DNA of 51,931 nucleotides from Macrococcus capreoli (GCF_025628935.1 NZ_JAOTIS010000016.1:1-51931), one strand, 5' to 3'. Positions 18,993 to 30,175 are shown, numbered from the stretch's first letter. Made by a program: numbers and translations. Notes: generated by a model not told the origin, from the sequence alone.

Positions 18993-20125
18993 CGTTATTT
19001 GTATATGACGATGCTTTGCTCAATTATCGCTTTCGTGATGATCATCCCTTTAATCAGATGCGCTTGTTATTAACAAAGTCATTGCTGGAAACGAACCAGC
19101 TATTAACGGACAATGATATTCTTCAACCGCGAATTGCAACGGATGAAGAACTACTTCTTGGCCATCAGGCAGAATATATTCAAGCGGTAAAGTACGCAGG
19201 AAGCAACAAATTAAGTGCACAAGATTGTGAAAAGTTCGGTCTGAATTCTAATGACACGCCTAATTTTGAAGCGATGCATCATAAATGCGCTTTACTTGTC
19301 GGCGCCACGCTTACCGCAGTGGATGCTGTATTACAGCATAAAACTGACACAGCATGTAATTTCGCGGGTGGATTACATCACGGTTTCCGTGGTCGTGCAT
19401 CAGGATTCTGTATATATAATGATGCGACCGTTGCAATAGAATATATAAAGCAACATTACCAGAAGCGTGTATTATATATCGATACAGATGCGCATCATGG
19501 AGATGGTGTACAATTTGCATTCTATAATGATAAAGACGTATTTACGTATTCCATCCACGAAACTGGACGCTACTTATTTCCAGGCACAGGAAGTATTCAT
19601 GAAAAAGGCGATGGTGATGGTTATTTATACAGCATGAATTTACCGGTAGATGCTTATACAGAAGATGATTCATTTCTTAGTACATTTGAAAAAAGCATTG
19701 TACGTGCATGTGAATTCTTTCAACCTGATATCATTTTGAGTCAAAATGGTGCTGATGCGCATTATTTAGATCCATTGACACATTTATCGGTCACACATCG
19801 TACCTTTCAGCAAATTCCGCATATCGTCAACCAATGTGCTAAATCATATACACAAGGCAAATGGATTGCACTTGGTGGTGGTGGATATAACATATTCCAG
19901 GTCGCACCACTAGCCTGGGCACAAGTTTATAATGCGATGAAAGGTAATCCACCGCTCACTGGTAGTATTCCTCAAGCATGGATAGATAAGTGGCAACCGA
20001 AAGCACAAATTAAGATTCCAGCGGAGTGGAATGAAGATTTAACTGGATACGAAGCGATACCGAGAAGACTTGATATTGAGGAAAAAAATGAACAAACATT
20101 GGAACGTGTAATAATGCATTATTGA
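18989..20125 (+). CDS. acuC: AcuC acetoin utilisation protein / class I HDAC-like deacetylase
   Basis: Zn-dependent deacetylase of the histone deacetylase fold, expected to reactivate acetylated AcsA. 378 residues. Catalytic segments: GGLHHGFRGRASGFCIYND (His-His pair), YIDTDAHHGDGVQ (zinc Asp/His and second His), SQNGADAHYLDPL (zinc Asp) and ALGGGGYN. Its ATG overlaps the acuB stop (ATGA), so the two are translationally coupled. Transcription ends in the long hairpin element at 20172-20291. Confidence 0.93.
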   Translation: MTLFVYDDALLNYRFRDDHPFNQMRLLLTKSLLETNQLLTDNDILQPRIATDEELLLGHQAEYIQAVKYAGSNKLSAQDCEKFGLNSNDTPNFEAMHHKCALLVGATLTAVDAVLQHKTDTACNFAGGLHHGFRGRASGFCIYNDATVAIEYIKQHYQKRVLYIDTDAHHGDGVQFAFYNDKDVFTYSIHETGRYLFPGTGSIHEKGDGDGYLYSMNLPVDAYTEDDSFLSTFEKSIVRACEFFQPDIILSQNGADAHYLDPLTHLSVTHRTFQQIPHIVNQCAKSYTQGKWIALGGGGYNIFQVAPLAWAQVYNAMKGNPPLTGSIPQAWIDKWQPKAQIKIPAEWNEDLTGYEAIPRRLDIEEKNEQTLERVIMHY

Positions 20126-20171
20126 AAAAAAGCGATTAAACATAATGCTTTGTTCTCTTACGATTAACAGC

Positions 20172-20291
20172 TTAAACGGCGGAACAGAAGTTGCCACTAC
20201 GACAAAAACCGAACGAAAACGATAAATCAAAGCGCGATTTATGAGTTTTCGTTCGGTTTTTTTGCGCGCAGAACACTTCTGTCCGAGTCTC
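20172..20291 (-). repeat. Diverged member (copy E) of the long-hairpin repeat family
   Basis: Read on the minus strand it starts GAGACTCGG and ends CGCCGTTTAA, like the copies at 30 and 36 kb (GAGGCTGTC ... CGCCGTTTA). The apical module AAATC-GCGCTTT-GATTT is at positions 52-68, the same offset as in the other copies. The outer arms GGACAGAAGT and ACTTCTGTTCC pair with one bulge. Unlike the others, the inner stem is continuous (17 bp, no GGA/GA loop). Confidence 0.75.
20204..20263 (+). terminator. Terminator of acuC inside hairpin copy E
   Basis: A 17-bp perfect arm pair (20204-20220 with 20245-20261) carries an inner ATAAATC/GATTTAT stem and is followed by a T-run, giving a very stable terminator downstream of acuC. 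On the minus strand the A-run becomes a T-run (GGTTTTTG), so it may also serve ccpA. Confidence 0.85.
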
Positions 20292-20319
20292 TTCATTATT
20301 TATTAATTATAAATATTTA

Positions 20320-21309
20320 CTATTTCGTAGTCCCACGATAAACAATACTATAAGGTAATGTCACTTTAGATGCTTCAATAGGTTCATCATTCATGTATTT
20401 AGTTAGTAAACGCATTCCGACCGCACCAATATCATATAACGGTTGCATTACACTTGAAAGTTTTGGACGTACCATCTTTACAAGTCGCGTATTATTGAAA
20501 CTAATAACTTGTAAGTCATTCGGCACATCTTTACCGTTATCCTGTGCGGCATGCACAATACCAATCGCTTGTTCATCACTAATACACATAATCACTTCCG
20601 GATTAACCGCTTTCACAGCTTCATATGCTTTCTCACCATCTAAATACTGTTCTTCTCCAATATAAATGGCTGCTTCATCAAGCGATAATTGATTTGCAGA
20701 TAACACTTCTTTTAATCCTGCTAATATATCAATTTGTGCTTTTTCAGAATATCCTCCACCGACAAATGCGAATTGCTTCACACCGTCCTGAATGAATTTC
20801 TCAGCAATTTCTTTACTTGCATTAATATAGTCAATATTAACAGCTGGTAAACTCGCATCTAAATCATGCGTTCCTGATACAACAACTGGTACAGACGACG
20901 TCTTAATTAAGTTCGTTGTTTCTTTAGATAATGTGCCCCCTAAGAAAATTATACCGTCTACTTGTTTCGACAATAAATTATTGAATATTTCCTGTTCTTT
21001 TTGCGCATCATTATCTGAATTAGAAATAATCGTTTGATATTTATACATCGTCGCAATATCTTCTAATCCACGTGCTAATTCAGAATAATAAACATTTGAG
21101 ATATCAGGGATGATTACACCAACTGTAGTCGTCTTCTTACTTGCTAAACCACGTGCAACCGCATTTGGTCGATAATTTAATTTTTTGATTACTTCATTCA
21201 CTCTATCTCGCGTTGCAGGTTTGACATTAGGGTTGCCATTCACTACACGTGAGACAGTTGCCATTGATACTTTCGCTTCACGTGCAACATCATATATTGT
21301 AACTGTCAT
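20320..21309 (-). CDS. ccpA: Catabolite control protein A
   Basis: LacI/GalR-family regulator that binds cre sites with HPr-Ser-P and controls carbon catabolism. 329 residues: N-terminal helix-turn-helix [21 protein letters not shown], hinge helix region [21 protein letters not shown], then the periplasmic-binding-like effector/HPr-binding domain. All match CcpA. It lies close to acsA/acuABC and their cre. It follows aroA in the same direction with a 110-base gap, as in Bacillus and Staphylococcus. Confidence 0.96.
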   Translation of the reverse strand: MTVTIYDVAREAKVSMATVSRVVNGNPNVKPATRDRVNEVIKKLNYRPNAVARGLASKKTTTVGVIIPDISNVYYSELARGLEDIATMYKYQTIISNSDNDAQKEQEIFNNLLSKQVDGIIFLGGTLSKETTNLIKTSSVPVVVSGTHDLDASLPAVNIDYINASKEIAEKFIQDGVKQFAFVGGGYSEKAQIDILAGLKEVLSANQLSLDEAAIYIGEEQYLDGEKAYEAVKAVNPEVIMCISDEQAIGIVHAAQDNGKDVPNDLQVISFNNTRLVKMVRPKLSSVMQPLYDIGAVGMRLLTKYMNDEPIEASKVTLPYSIVYRGTTK

Positions 21310-21419
21310 TATATCCTCCTGTAACCGTTTTATTTATTATAATAACACGTTTTCATATATTTTTCATTTATTGCGTTATAGTTTTCACAAATAATTAATA
21401 TTTTATAATATAAAGCGCA

Positions 21420-22493
21420 TTATTCATACATTCGTGCAGATTTTACAATCTCCTGATAGAACGTTTCAAATTCATTTAAGTCCATCTGTTGACCGGCATC
21501 GCTTAATGCAACTGCAGGATTTGGATGTACTTCAGCCATCACACCGTCCGCACCAACAGCAAGTGCTGCACGTGCCACAGGTAACATGATATCTTTACGT
21601 CCTGTTGAATGGGTTACATCCACCATGACAGGTAAATGGGTACCTTGCTTTAAGATCGGTACTGCAGAAATATCTAACGTATTACGCGTTGCTTTCTCAT
21701 ATGTTCTAATACCGCGTTCACATAGAATAATATTCGTATTACCATTAGCATGAATATATTCCGCTGCATAAATGAATTCTTCAATTGTTGCGCTTAAGCC
21801 ACGTTTTAAAAGGACAGGTTTATTTGTCTTACCTGCTTCCTTTAACAATTCAAAGTTCTGCATATTACGTGCACCAATCTGGAAGACATCCACGTAGTCA
21901 TTTGCTAATTCAAAATGTGCAGGATTAACAATTTCAGTCACTACGTTTAAGCCGTATTGCTGCTTCATTTGGGCTAATATTTTTAGTCCATCTACTCCTA
22001 ACCCTTGGAAATCATAAGGAGAAGTTCTTGGTTTAAATGCACCACCACGAATAAACTGCTCACCTTTCGCATGTAAATTCTTCGCGACACTATCGACTTG
22101 TTCAAATGACTCTACAGAGCATGGGCCAAAGATAAATGATTTCTTACCGTCTCCAATGACTGCACCATTATCAAACGTCACAATTGTATCTTCAGGTTTT
22201 AATTTACGTGAAACAAGCAAGTGCTTTTCACTATTAGACTTCTGCAACTCTGTTGACGCCTTAAATATTTCTTTAAATAACTGTTTTATGACATTATCAT
22301 CGAACGGACCGTTATTCATATCCTGTAATCGATTAATCATTTCTTTTTCACGTTCTGGATCATAAATCGCTGTGCCTTGTTTACGCTTTTCTTCTCCAAT
22401 TAACTTCGCAATTTCACCACGTTCACTGAGTAACTTTAATATTTCAATATTTATCGCTTCTATTCTATCTCGTAAATGATTCAATTCATTCAT
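21420..22493 (-). CDS. aroA: DAHP synthase with N-terminal chorismate mutase domain
   Basis: First step of the shikimate pathway (PEP + erythrose-4-phosphate) fused to chorismate mutase. 357 residues. Residues 1-85 are an AroQ chorismate mutase ([20 protein letters not shown]); residues 110-357 are a type I DAHP synthase of the KDO8PS-like class, with [25 protein letters not shown] and the [13 protein letters not shown] end. The mutase domain probably serves as the chorismate/prephenate feedback sensor as in B. subtilis AroA. Symbol follows B. subtilis usage (not EPSP synthase). Confidence 0.94.
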   Translation of the reverse strand: MNELNHLRDRIEAINIEILKLLSERGEIAKLIGEEKRKQGTAIYDPEREKEMINRLQDMNNGPFDDNVIKQLFKEIFKASTELQKSNSEKHLLVSRKLKPEDTIVTFDNGAVIGDGKKSFIFGPCSVESFEQVDSVAKNLHAKGEQFIRGGAFKPRTSPYDFQGLGVDGLKILAQMKQQYGLNVVTEIVNPAHFELANDYVDVFQIGARNMQNFELLKEAGKTNKPVLLKRGLSATIEEFIYAAEYIHANGNTNIILCERGIRTYEKATRNTLDISAVPILKQGTHLPVMVDVTHSTGRKDIMLPVARAALAVGADGVMAEVHPNPAVALSDAGQQMDLNEFETFYQEIVKSARMYE

Positions 22494-22520
22494 CTTTTAT
22501 ACCCTCTTTATATTCAAATT

Positions 22521-22552
22521 AAAAAATAGTAGACTGTCAGCCTACTATTTTA
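22521..22552 (-). terminator. Terminator after the YtxH gene
   Basis: AAAATAGTAG and CTACTATTTT pair across an ACTGTCAGC loop, with a T-run on the minus strand. It lies just past the YtxH gene stop and before aroA. Confidence 0.8.
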
Positions 22553-22576
22553 TCATACTCCTAAAGTAATTGTGTA

Positions 22577-23110
22577 TTATTTGTTTTTAGCTTTCTTGTC
22601 CATTGCATTAGCGATATCTATCGTCGCTTTGCTTTCTTTCTCTGCTTCGTCTTTTATCGGTGTTGATAATTCTTTATCGACAACAGCAACAGGTTGTGTC
22701 AATGAATCATCATTCACTTCAGACTTAATAGCATCTTTTTGAAGTTGTAAATCACTAAATGTAACATGGTTATCTGTTTTATTTAGCTTTTGTTCTGCTT
22801 TCTCTTTAATAGCAGCAGTCTTCTCTGATAACGTTGCAGCAAACGCATTCGCTTTTTCTTTGAAAGTTTGTGCTTGTTCAAGTTGTTTGTTGTATTGATC
22901 AGCAGACTTTGCTTTCAACGTTTCAGACTTTTGGCTTAAATCTTGTTGTAATTCTTTACCTGCTTTCGGTGCAACAAGTAAACCGATAAAAGAACCGACA
23001 ACTAATCCAGCCGTTAAACCGATTGAAAAATCGCGCGCCGTAGTATCTTTCTGAACTTTATATTCTTTCACAGTATGTGTGTGCATATCTCTATTATATG
23101 TGTTTGGCAT
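22577..23110 (-). CDS. YtxH domain-containing protein
   Basis: 177-residue protein with one membrane helix (about residues 26-48, the glycine-rich IGLTAGLVVGSFIGLLVAP) followed by PKAGKELQ and a long Lys/Glu-rich helical region that looks like coiled coil. This is the YtxH family, linked to envelope or general stress in Bacillus. I chose the ATG at 23110 (MPNTYN) because GGAGG is 8 nt upstream; the longer reading starts before that site. The partner gene upstream encodes a DUF948 protein, a usual neighbour. Confidence 0.85.
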   Translation of the reverse strand: MPNTYNRDMHTHTVKEYKVQKDTTARDFSIGLTAGLVVGSFIGLLVAPKAGKELQQDLSQKSETLKAKSADQYNKQLEQAQTFKEKANAFAATLSEKTAAIKEKAEQKLNKTDNHVTFSDLQLQKDAIKSEVNDDSLTQPVAVVDKELSTPIKDEAEKESKATIDIANAMDKKAKNK

Positions 23111-23149
23111 TATCATTACCTCCGAGAATTGATTTAATTTTATTGTATT

Positions 23150-23185
23150 CAAAAAATTAAGGAATGTACATTAATGTACATTCCC
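23150..23185 (-). terminator. Hairpin after the DUF948 gene
   Basis: GGAATGTACAT and ATGTACATTCC form a perfect 11-bp stem around TA (23161-23184), followed on the minus strand by TTAATTTTTT. It may separate DUF948 from YtxH or only reduce read-through. Confidence 0.6.
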
Positions 23186-23194
23186 TAATACGCA

Positions 23195-23719
23195 TTATTT
23201 TAAACCAGCGTTAATTTTATCTTGATTTAAATGATCACCTTTTGTATGTGTTTCGTTAAAGTTGTTTTGGCTTGTGTGTGGTTCTGCAAAGTTCACTGCA
23301 TTGCGACGTTGCTTTCTCATTTGCCATTTATCCGCAACTTCCATTGCTACGTTTGACCATTGAACAACTTGAGAAATTTTATCTTCGTTTTGTGAAATGT
23401 TGTGTGTAATCGAAGAAGTCACATTATCTACTGAGCTGTTTAAATTTTGAACTGTTGAACCGATACCACTTACTGCGTCAACTACAGTGTTTAACTTTAA
23501 TACTTTACCTTGAACATCTTCAGCTAAACGGTTCGTTTTGTGAAGTAAATCTGTTGATTCACGTGTAATCCCTTGAATTTGTCCTTCAACACCGTCAAGT
23601 GTCTTAGCAACATGATCTAAGTTCTTCTTCACTGACATTAAAGTTAAACCAATGAAGATACATAGTACTAAAAATGCAATTGCAGCAATTAATCCTGCGA
23701 TTGGTAAAATCCATTCCAT
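23195..23719 (-). CDS. DUF948 (YtxG-like) membrane protein
   Basis: 174-residue single-pass protein: membrane helix at about residues 4-28, then a long alpha-helical region (VKKNLDHVAKTLDGVEGQIQGI, shortened core VAKTLDGVEGQI) with repeated small/charged heptads, and a hydrophilic Asn-rich tail. This matches DUF948/YtxG. Function unknown; it accompanies YtxH proteins in many Bacillales. Start ATG follows AGGAGG. Confidence 0.85.
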   Translation of the reverse strand: MEWILPIAGLIAAIAFLVLCIFIGLTLMSVKKNLDHVAKTLDGVEGQIQGITRESTDLLHKTNRLAEDVQGKVLKLNTVVDAVSGIGSTVQNLNSSVDNVTSSITHNISQNEDKISQVVQWSNVAMEVADKWQMRKQRRNAVNFAEPHTSQNNFNETHTKGDHLNQDKINAGLK

Positions 23720-23800
23720 AAAAACGCCTCCTAATATTTATAACTCTTGTTATAGTGTCAAATACCCTGCTTCTATTAGTTTAAACATACTTCTTACGAG

Positions 23801-25096
23801 TTATGCAAGATTTTCGTAAGCTTTTTGTACTTTTTGAATATCTCCGGCACCCATAAAGATAATGACACCATCTTCATGTACTTTTAATTGTGACACTGAA
23901 TCCTCATTGATTAAAGCTGCATTTGGAATTAATACTTGTAAATCTTTAATCGTCAATTCTCCAGATGCCTCACGGGCTGAACCGAATATATCACATAAAT
24001 AAACTTGATCCGCCACTTTCAAACTATCGGCAAAGTCTTGTAAGAATGCACTTGTTCTAGAGAAAGTGTGTGGCTGGAAGACAGCAATAATATCTTTATT
24101 AGGATATTTCTTTGATGCCGATTCTAACGTTGCTTTAATTTCCGTTGGATGGTGTGCATAATCATCAATCAGCATTTGTGAGCCGAATTTCTTCTCGCTG
24201 AAACGACGCTTTACACCACCAAATGTTGCTAATGCTTCTTTAATTGCGTTCATATCTAAATGTTCTAAATAACAAATCGTAATGACTGCTAATGCATTTA
24301 ATACCTGGTGATTACCAAACATCGGCGTCTTAAAAGTATCTATATATGTGCCGTCGATATATACATCGAATTTCGTACCTGATTCGACTGTTTCTACATT
24401 TTTTGCAATCACTTTGTTATGGTCACCGAATCCATAATAATACATTGGAATTTCAGTTTTGATATCTTTTAAGTGCTCATCATCACCACAAGCTACGATT
24501 GCTTTCTTAACTTTCTTCGTCATCTCCTGGAATGCGTTAAACACATCGCTCATTGAAGCGAAGTAATCCGGATGATCAAAGTCAATGTTAGTAATAATGG
24601 CATAATCCGGTGAATAACTTAAGAAGTGACGACGGTATTCACAAGCTTCAAATGCGAAATATTCACTATTTGGCATACCCATACCTGTACCGTCACCAAT
24701 TAAGAATGATGTCTTTTTATCACCATTCATCACATGTGATAATAAACCTGTCGTACTCGTCTTACCATGAGAACCTGTAACGGCTACAGAAGTATATTCG
24801 CCCATAAATTTACCTAAATAGTCATGATAACGCGTTACTTCTAAACCTAATTCACGTGCACGTACGATTTCCTCATGATCATCGCCGAATGCATTTCCGG
24901 CAATAATCGTCATGCCAGGTTGAATATTATCTGCGTTAAACGGTAATATTGTAATCCCTTTATCACGTAATGCGATTTCTGTAAAAAACTCTTTCTCGAT
25001 ATCTGAACCTTGGACTTGTTCTCCCATATCGAATAAAATGTGTGCTAACGCACTCATACCTGAACCTTTAATACCAACAAAATGATACAAAGTCAT
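23801..25096 (-). CDS. murC: UDP-N-acetylmuramate--L-alanine ligase
   Basis: Adds the first L-alanine to UDP-MurNAc in peptidoglycan precursor synthesis, in the cytoplasm. 431 residues. N-terminal UDP-binding loop [17 protein letters not shown] loop [14 protein letters not shown] near residue 108, EACEYRRHF in the central domain and [10 protein letters not shown] in the C-terminal domain. It is the last gene of a tight run ytpR-sftA-murC (gaps of 9-11 bases). Confidence 0.97.
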   Translation of the reverse strand: MTLYHFVGIKGSGMSALAHILFDMGEQVQGSDIEKEFFTEIALRDKGITILPFNADNIQPGMTIIAGNAFGDDHEEIVRARELGLEVTRYHDYLGKFMGEYTSVAVTGSHGKTSTTGLLSHVMNGDKKTSFLIGDGTGMGMPNSEYFAFEACEYRRHFLSYSPDYAIITNIDFDHPDYFASMSDVFNAFQEMTKKVKKAIVACGDDEHLKDIKTEIPMYYYGFGDHNKVIAKNVETVESGTKFDVYIDGTYIDTFKTPMFGNHQVLNALAVITICYLEHLDMNAIKEALATFGGVKRRFSEKKFGSQMLIDDYAHHPTEIKATLESASKKYPNKDIIAVFQPHTFSRTSAFLQDFADSLKVADQVYLCDIFGSAREASGELTIKDLQVLIPNAALINEDSVSQLKVHEDGVIIFMGAGDIQKVQKAYENLA

Positions 25097-25107
25097 GTGC
25101 TCATCTC

Positions 25108-28100
25108 CTAATATTCTGCTTGTTTTTCAGTAATTAATACTGCTCTTGGTTTTGAACCATTTTGACCACTTACGTAGCCCATCTCTTCTAATTGATCTAT
25201 AATACGTGCGGCACGATTATAACCAATCTGGAAGCGTCGTTGAATTTGAGACGTAGATATATGACCTTCATCAATCATAAAATCACAAATTTCATTAAAT
25301 AATTCATCTTTCGGTGCTTCTGATACTTTCTTTAATAATTCCTGCTCCTGGAATAAATAGTTCGGTTCACCCTGTGTTTTCACATATTGAACGACTGCAT
25401 CAATCTCTTCATCTGACACATAGTTACCTTGAATACGAATCGGTTTATTCATCCCATTACCAAGATACAACATATCGCCGTTTCCTAAAAGTTTTTCGGC
25501 TCCGCCACTATCAATTATCGTTCTTGAGTCGACAGCTGACGATACCATAAACGCGATACGTGTCGGTACATTCGCTTTAATAAGACCTGTAATGACATTG
25601 ACCGATGGACGTTGCGTTGCAAGAATCATGTGTATTCCGGCAGCACGTGCTTTTTGTGCAATACGTGCAATGGCATGCTCAACATCTTGTGGTGACATCA
25701 TCATTAAATCAGCTAGTTCATCGATGACGATGACAATCTTCGGTAAACGTTCTACGTAACTTACTTTCTGGTTATAAGCAGTAATATTACGAACATGAAT
25801 ATCAGCAAATATTTTATAACGTCGTTCCATTTCTTCTACGACCCACTTCAAGCTTTCAGTGGCCGCTTTAACATCCGTAATAACGGGTGCGATTAAATGC
25901 GGTAAGTCGTTATATGGTGCCAGTTCGACCATCTTCGGATCGATTAATAATAATTTCAGCTCATTTGGATTATTACGATATAATAGCGAAACTAATATAG
26001 AGTTGATGCAAACAGATTTACCTGAACCTGTTGCACCGGCAATTAAACCGTGTGGCATCTTCGCTAAGTCCATAATCATTGGTTCATTATTAATACGTGC
26101 ACCGAGGGCAACCGTTAGCTTGCTCTCAGCAAATTTCATCTTCTTACTGAATAACACTTCACTTAAATTTACATTACGAGTTTCTACATTTGGTACTTCG
26201 ACACCTACTAAAGACGTTCCTGGAATCGGTGCTTCAATACGGATATCTTTTGCTGCAAGCGCCATTTTTATATCATCTTGTAAGTTTGTAATGCGTGATA
26301 CTTTCACACCCTTTTCAACAGATAATTCAAAACGTGTGACAGATGGACCTACGACAACATTCTCAACTTTCGCTGGTACATTGAAATGGTAAAAAGCATC
26401 ATCTAGCTGTGCTTGATGTTCTGCAACCCAAGTTTCATCACGTTCCATTTTATCTTCAGGATGGAGAAGTGAAACAGGTGGTAATAAATATTTCGGACCG
26501 ATGCGTTTCGCTGGCTCTTTTTTTACAGGATATCCATTATTGCTTACGATCGGGCGATTTTGTTGAGCTGGTTGTGATGATTTTTCATATATTACTTCTT
26601 GTGTCGGTTTTTGAGTTATTTCTGATACTGCTTCTGGCGCTTTATTAACTTCCTGGTTGATAACACCTTGTTCAAATGATTGTTGAATATCTTGAGCGAT
26701 TGATTCATTTTTTTCTGTTGGTGCCTCAATATTTTGTTGCTTCTTTTTTTCGAGTAAGCGACGTTTATCACTCGGCGTCATTACAACATTAAATGGTGAT
26801 ACTTTCTTTTTCGGTAAATCATTATTTATTGTTAGATGTTCCGGCGTTTCAACTGGTGAGTCTTCTATTGAAGGTTCATTTGAAGGTTCATCTAAAGGTT
26901 CTTCAGTTGAATTGATTGCAAGTTCTGGTTCAAGTGATGGTTGCACTTTATTCGCATCTTCTTCAATTATTGACGGCGTTTGTACTGGTGTAGCCGGTTG
27001 AATGTCTGGCATTAACGTTGGCTCTAATGACTTTCCAGGCTGTACTTCAGTCGTTTGACTTTCAGTAAATGATTGAGAAGTGTCATCCACCTCAAGTGAT
27101 TCATCATATGCTTCATCATACGATGCTTCAAATGTATCATCTACGACTTCCGTCTCAGATTCCTCTTCTATCGGTTCAAAAGTAACGTTCTCGTCAAGGA
27201 ATGAACCTTCGTCGATAACTTCATCAACACTATTAACTTCATCAACATTAATAACTTCAATGTTTGATTGTTCAGATTTCAATGAATCCATTTCAGTTTC
27301 ATCTTCAGTTATATTTACTGTTTCATCGTCAAGAACCTGTTCTGCATCTGATTCAATTTCCGCTTCAATTTCAATTATCTCAACATCTTCATCGGGTACA
27401 ACTTCTTCAATTTCAACGTCTTGACTGTTTTGATTCAATGCATCATTATCGTTACCGTGTAACGGCGTCTTCGTTGAATATGTTACTGCATCACCATCAT
27501 CAATTTGAATCGTTTCAACTCGTGCATCCGATTCTTGTAGTAATTGGTGCTCATTTGCCGTTACATATTCTGATTTACTTTCCGCTTCATGCATTACATC
27601 AACTTGCTTCAATTGAGGCGTATGGTCAGCTGTTGATGTGTCAATAATCGTCACACGATCTTCTAATATTTGTGGTTGATCCTCCACTTTTAAATATTCT
27701 ACGTCATTTTTATCTTCGTGCATCATCGAAGATATGGCTTCTTGCTGTAATTTAATTTGCTCACGTTCTAATTCAAACTGCTTTTTACGTTGCAATTTCT
27801 TTTCACGTTCACGTCTAATTTCAGCAACTATTTGAGAGGCATATACATTCTCAATATTTACGGTATTATCTTCTTTACGATGCGGTGGTGTTGCAGGTCT
27901 TGTTTGTGTTACCTTTTTACCCTGAATTGGTTGAATGGGTTGTGTCGACTTTACTGGTTGTTTAAGTGTTGCTGGATCTTTACGTGGCTTCGTACCATAA
28001 ATTGCAGATGGTACTTCAGATGCTTTAAATTTCGGTTGATGTACGTTAAATTGCTTTTCCGTAAATGATGCTTCTTTATATGACGCTTTCGGTTGATAGC

Positions 28101-28527
28101 GGCTATAATGTGGTGTGTCATTTAAACGTGTTTTTGGCTGATAGCGTTCAAAGTTCGGGCTCGCTTGATTATGTGACTGATACTTAGATTCTGATAATGC
28201 ATTTGATTGTTTACCACGCCTTCTTTCACGGCGCGGTATGTAGTCATTGCCAAAAGATGTTCGAATCGTTTCAGTATTAACATTATCAGGTTGATACGTA
28301 ACTGTTTCATGCGATGCTTTTGTATAAGACTGTTTTTGATACCTATCTGCATCAGTTTGGTCATGTTGTGAAATGTGGTGTTCAGCTGTTTTTATATTGT
28401 CGACGTTTAAAGGAAATCTAAACTTCCCTCTCGGTCTGCGATATACATCATCTTCATTCACTGATTCCTGTATGGGTTTTGTTTCTTTGTCTGATGATTC
28501 TCCAAATAATTTATCAAACCAACTCAT
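25108..28527 (-). CDS. sftA: DNA translocase SftA (FtsK/SpoIIIE family)
   Basis: Septum-associated ATPase that moves chromosomal DNA away from the closing septum. 1139 residues. No membrane helices are present, which fits SftA and not FtsK/SpoIIIE. The first 260 residues are basic and Gln/Tyr-rich; about 280-600 is a very acidic low-complexity linker; the motor starts near 680. Walker [11 protein letters not shown] is near residue 830 and Walker [14 protein letters not shown] about 95 residues later. The C-terminal gamma winged helix ([20 protein letters not shown]) should read KOPS/SRS-type DNA signals. Confidence 0.93.
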   Translation of the reverse strand: MSWFDKLFGESSDKETKPIQESVNEDDVYRRPRGKFRFPLNVDNIKTAEHHISQHDQTDADRYQKQSYTKASHETVTYQPDNVNTETIRTSFGNDYIPRRERRRGKQSNALSESKYQSHNQASPNFERYQPKTRLNDTPHYSRYQPKASYKEASFTEKQFNVHQPKFKASEVPSAIYGTKPRKDPATLKQPVKSTQPIQPIQGKKVTQTRPATPPHRKEDNTVNIENVYASQIVAEIRREREKKLQRKKQFELEREQIKLQQEAISSMMHEDKNDVEYLKVEDQPQILEDRVTIIDTSTADHTPQLKQVDVMHEAESKSEYVTANEHQLLQESDARVETIQIDDGDAVTYSTKTPLHGNDNDALNQNSQDVEIEEVVPDEDVEIIEIEAEIESDAEQVLDDETVNITEDETEMDSLKSEQSNIEVINVDEVNSVDEVIDEGSFLDENVTFEPIEEESETEVVDDTFEASYDEAYDESLEVDDTSQSFTESQTTEVQPGKSLEPTLMPDIQPATPVQTPSIIEEDANKVQPSLEPELAINSTEEPLDEPSNEPSIEDSPVETPEHLTINNDLPKKKVSPFNVVMTPSDKRRLLEKKKQQNIEAPTEKNESIAQDIQQSFEQGVINQEVNKAPEAVSEITQKPTQEVIYEKSSQPAQQNRPIVSNNGYPVKKEPAKRIGPKYLLPPVSLLHPEDKMERDETWVAEHQAQLDDAFYHFNVPAKVENVVVGPSVTRFELSVEKGVKVSRITNLQDDIKMALAAKDIRIEAPIPGTSLVGVEVPNVETRNVNLSEVLFSKKMKFAESKLTVALGARINNEPMIMDLAKMPHGLIAGATGSGKSVCINSILVSLLYRNNPNELKLLLIDPKMVELAPYNDLPHLIAPVITDVKAATESLKWVVEEMERRYKIFADIHVRNITAYNQKVSYVERLPKIVIVIDELADLMMMSPQDVEHAIARIAQKARAAGIHMILATQRPSVNVITGLIKANVPTRIAFMVSSAVDSRTIIDSGGAEKLLGNGDMLYLGNGMNKPIRIQGNYVSDEEIDAVVQYVKTQGEPNYLFQEQELLKKVSEAPKDELFNEICDFMIDEGHISTSQIQRRFQIGYNRAARIIDQLEEMGYVSGQNGSKPRAVLITEKQAEY

Positions 28528-28536
28528 ATATGCACC

Positions 28537-29133
28537 CTATACTTCTTTGAAGAAGTCTTCGCCGATTTGTCGTGCGTCATCTAATACAAGAATCCCTTTT
28601 TTCTCTTCAGAATCAGTGAATCCTAATTCGCGTTCAGAACAAATCATACCTTTTGAAGGTACACCGCGAAGTTCTGCATCTTTAATTTGCATACCACTTG
28701 GCATAACAGCGCCCACTTTAGCAACAACGACTTTTTGGCCTTGCGCAATATTTTTAGCACCACATACAATCTGTAATTTTTCAGTACCAACATCAACAGT
28801 TGTTACATTTAATTTATCTGCATCTGGATGTTTTTCACATGTTTCAACATAACCAACGACAAATTTAGGAGATAAATCCACTTCTAAAGGGGATTCTAAA
28901 CCTTTATAGATTAATAAGTCGTTAATTTGTGCCATTAACGGTTCTGTTAATTTTACTGGACCATTAGAAGTCAATCCTAATGAAGATACACCACTCACAT
29001 TGTATCCGACTACTTTTCCGTCCTTCTTAATCGTAACGATATCACCATTCTTGCTATATTCAAACGGTCCATCTACAGGATCTAACGTGATAAATATATA
29101 ATCTCCAACAATTGCGTTATAAAAAATATTCAT
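28537..29133 (-). CDS. ytpR: YtpR-family tRNA-binding domain protein
   Basis: 198-residue protein resembling the N-terminal part of phenylalanyl-tRNA synthetase beta. A YtpR N-terminal domain is followed by an EMAP/OB-fold tRNA-binding domain from about residue 90 ([36 protein letters not shown]). It has no catalytic core. It begins the run with sftA and murC. Role unknown; a standalone tRNA binder is inferred from the domain. Confidence 0.9.
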   Translation of the reverse strand: MNIFYNAIVGDYIFITLDPVDGPFEYSKNGDIVTIKKDGKVVGYNVSGVSSLGLTSNGPVKLTEPLMAQINDLLIYKGLESPLEVDLSPKFVVGYVETCEKHPDADKLNVTTVDVGTEKLQIVCGAKNIAQGQKVVVAKVGAVMPSGMQIKDAELRGVPSKGMICSERELGFTDSEEKKGILVLDDARQIGEDFFKEV

Positions 29134-29243
29134 AAGTAAACTCCTTGTGTTATAGTATTTTTCTTCTTTATCTATTATATGCTTTATTGACTTCTTTTTC
29201 TTAAAAAAACAGTTAAAAATATCAGAAATATTACACTATGATA

Positions 29244-30113
29244 TTATTTATTCGGATGATCTTGCTCTGCTTTTTCGGCCATAAATTTTTGGCGATTACG
29301 TTCTATACGTTGAATGGCTTGTTGATCACGCTTTGCATTATTTTTCCCTAAAATAAACACTGGCGTTAATGTATCGTCTTTATACTGGAACGATAAAGAT
29401 GTAATCGGCACTAATCCATTCGCAAAGAATGCCATTGTCATTTGTGCTAGTACGTCATATCCAGTTTCATTTTGAATATCAGCGATGATTAATACATCTG
29501 CATGGGGTGTTGCAACGAGCATTTCTCCCGTAATACGTGCTTCAAAATCTTTAAGCAATTGCTTGTTTAATATTCGACTCGCATCATATCCATCATTCGC
29601 ATTAAAGAAGTAATAAGTGTTACCGGCAACAACATCTGTTTTGTATGTTGTTTTTAAACCGTTGACGTTGAATAAAGCTTGTTCTTTTATATGTGCTTCA
29701 TCAATTCCTAATTCTGATTGGATTTGTGCATCAATTAAACGGTAAGTTTTTCCTAAATCAATGGCATAATAAATATTTGTTTCTGCTGTATGTTCTGATA
29801 TTAAGAACGGGATGTCATTTTGTTCTTTCGGGAAACTCGTTGAACGAATGACAGGCATGATTTTTGCACCTTCAGGTAATGACGTATTCCCCATCGCATG
29901 AATTGTTTCATTAATGTAGTACAGTACTTCATCGATAATACTGTCTTTTTTCTCTTTATATTTTGCTGCTACAGGAGCAAGCTTAATAGTTAAACCTTTA
30001 TTGTTGTCTAATCGTTCAACACGTAACGTCTCTTCTTTACGATCAAATTGTGTTGAAACAACTGATGTATCCAGCGCATCAATTAAACGATCTCTTATCT
30101 CAAATACATTCAC
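29244..30113 (-). CDS. DUF1444 (YtpQ) family protein
   Basis: 289-residue cytoplasmic protein of the DUF1444 family, found beside ytpR and ytpP in Bacillales; function unknown. Conserved stretches include DNNKGLTIKLAPVAAKY, EHTAETNIYYAIDLG and NDGYDASRILN, with the near-constant end PVFILGKNNAKRD. I chose the GTG at 30113 because GAGGAG lies 7 nt upstream and the protein then begins MNVFEIRD as in relatives; the longer frame starts in the leader. The repeat element at 30157-30326 lies directly upstream. Confidence 0.85.
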   Translation of the reverse strand: MNVFEIRDRLIDALDTSVVSTQFDRKEETLRVERLDNNKGLTIKLAPVAAKYKEKKDSIIDEVLYYINETIHAMGNTSLPEGAKIMPVIRSTSFPKEQNDIPFLISEHTAETNIYYAIDLGKTYRLIDAQIQSELGIDEAHIKEQALFNVNGLKTTYKTDVVAGNTYYFFNANDGYDASRILNKQLLKDFEARITGEMLVATPHADVLIIADIQNETGYDVLAQMTMAFFANGLVPITSLSFQYKDDTLTPVFILGKNNAKRDQQAIQRIERNRQKFMAEKAEQDHPNK

Positions 30114-30156
30114 AATCTCACTCCTCACATAACTTTCATTGTACAATAAAACCCCA

Positions 30157-30175
30157 GAGGCTGTCGAATGAGCAA
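30157..30175 (+). repeat. Left fragment of an interrupted hairpin repeat (copy F)
   Basis: GAGGCTGTCGAATGAGCAA matches positions 1-19 of the tandem copy at 35863 (differences are transitions plus loss of part of the 4-nt bulge). Its continuation is found after the inserted copy A, at 30293. Confidence 0.75.

Noticed and set aside
21341-21356. cre-like sequence upstream of ccpA (ATGAAAACG half-site on the minus strand)
   Set aside because: Only 13 of 16 consensus positions match, with two mismatches at key bases in the second half; too weak to call autoregulation.
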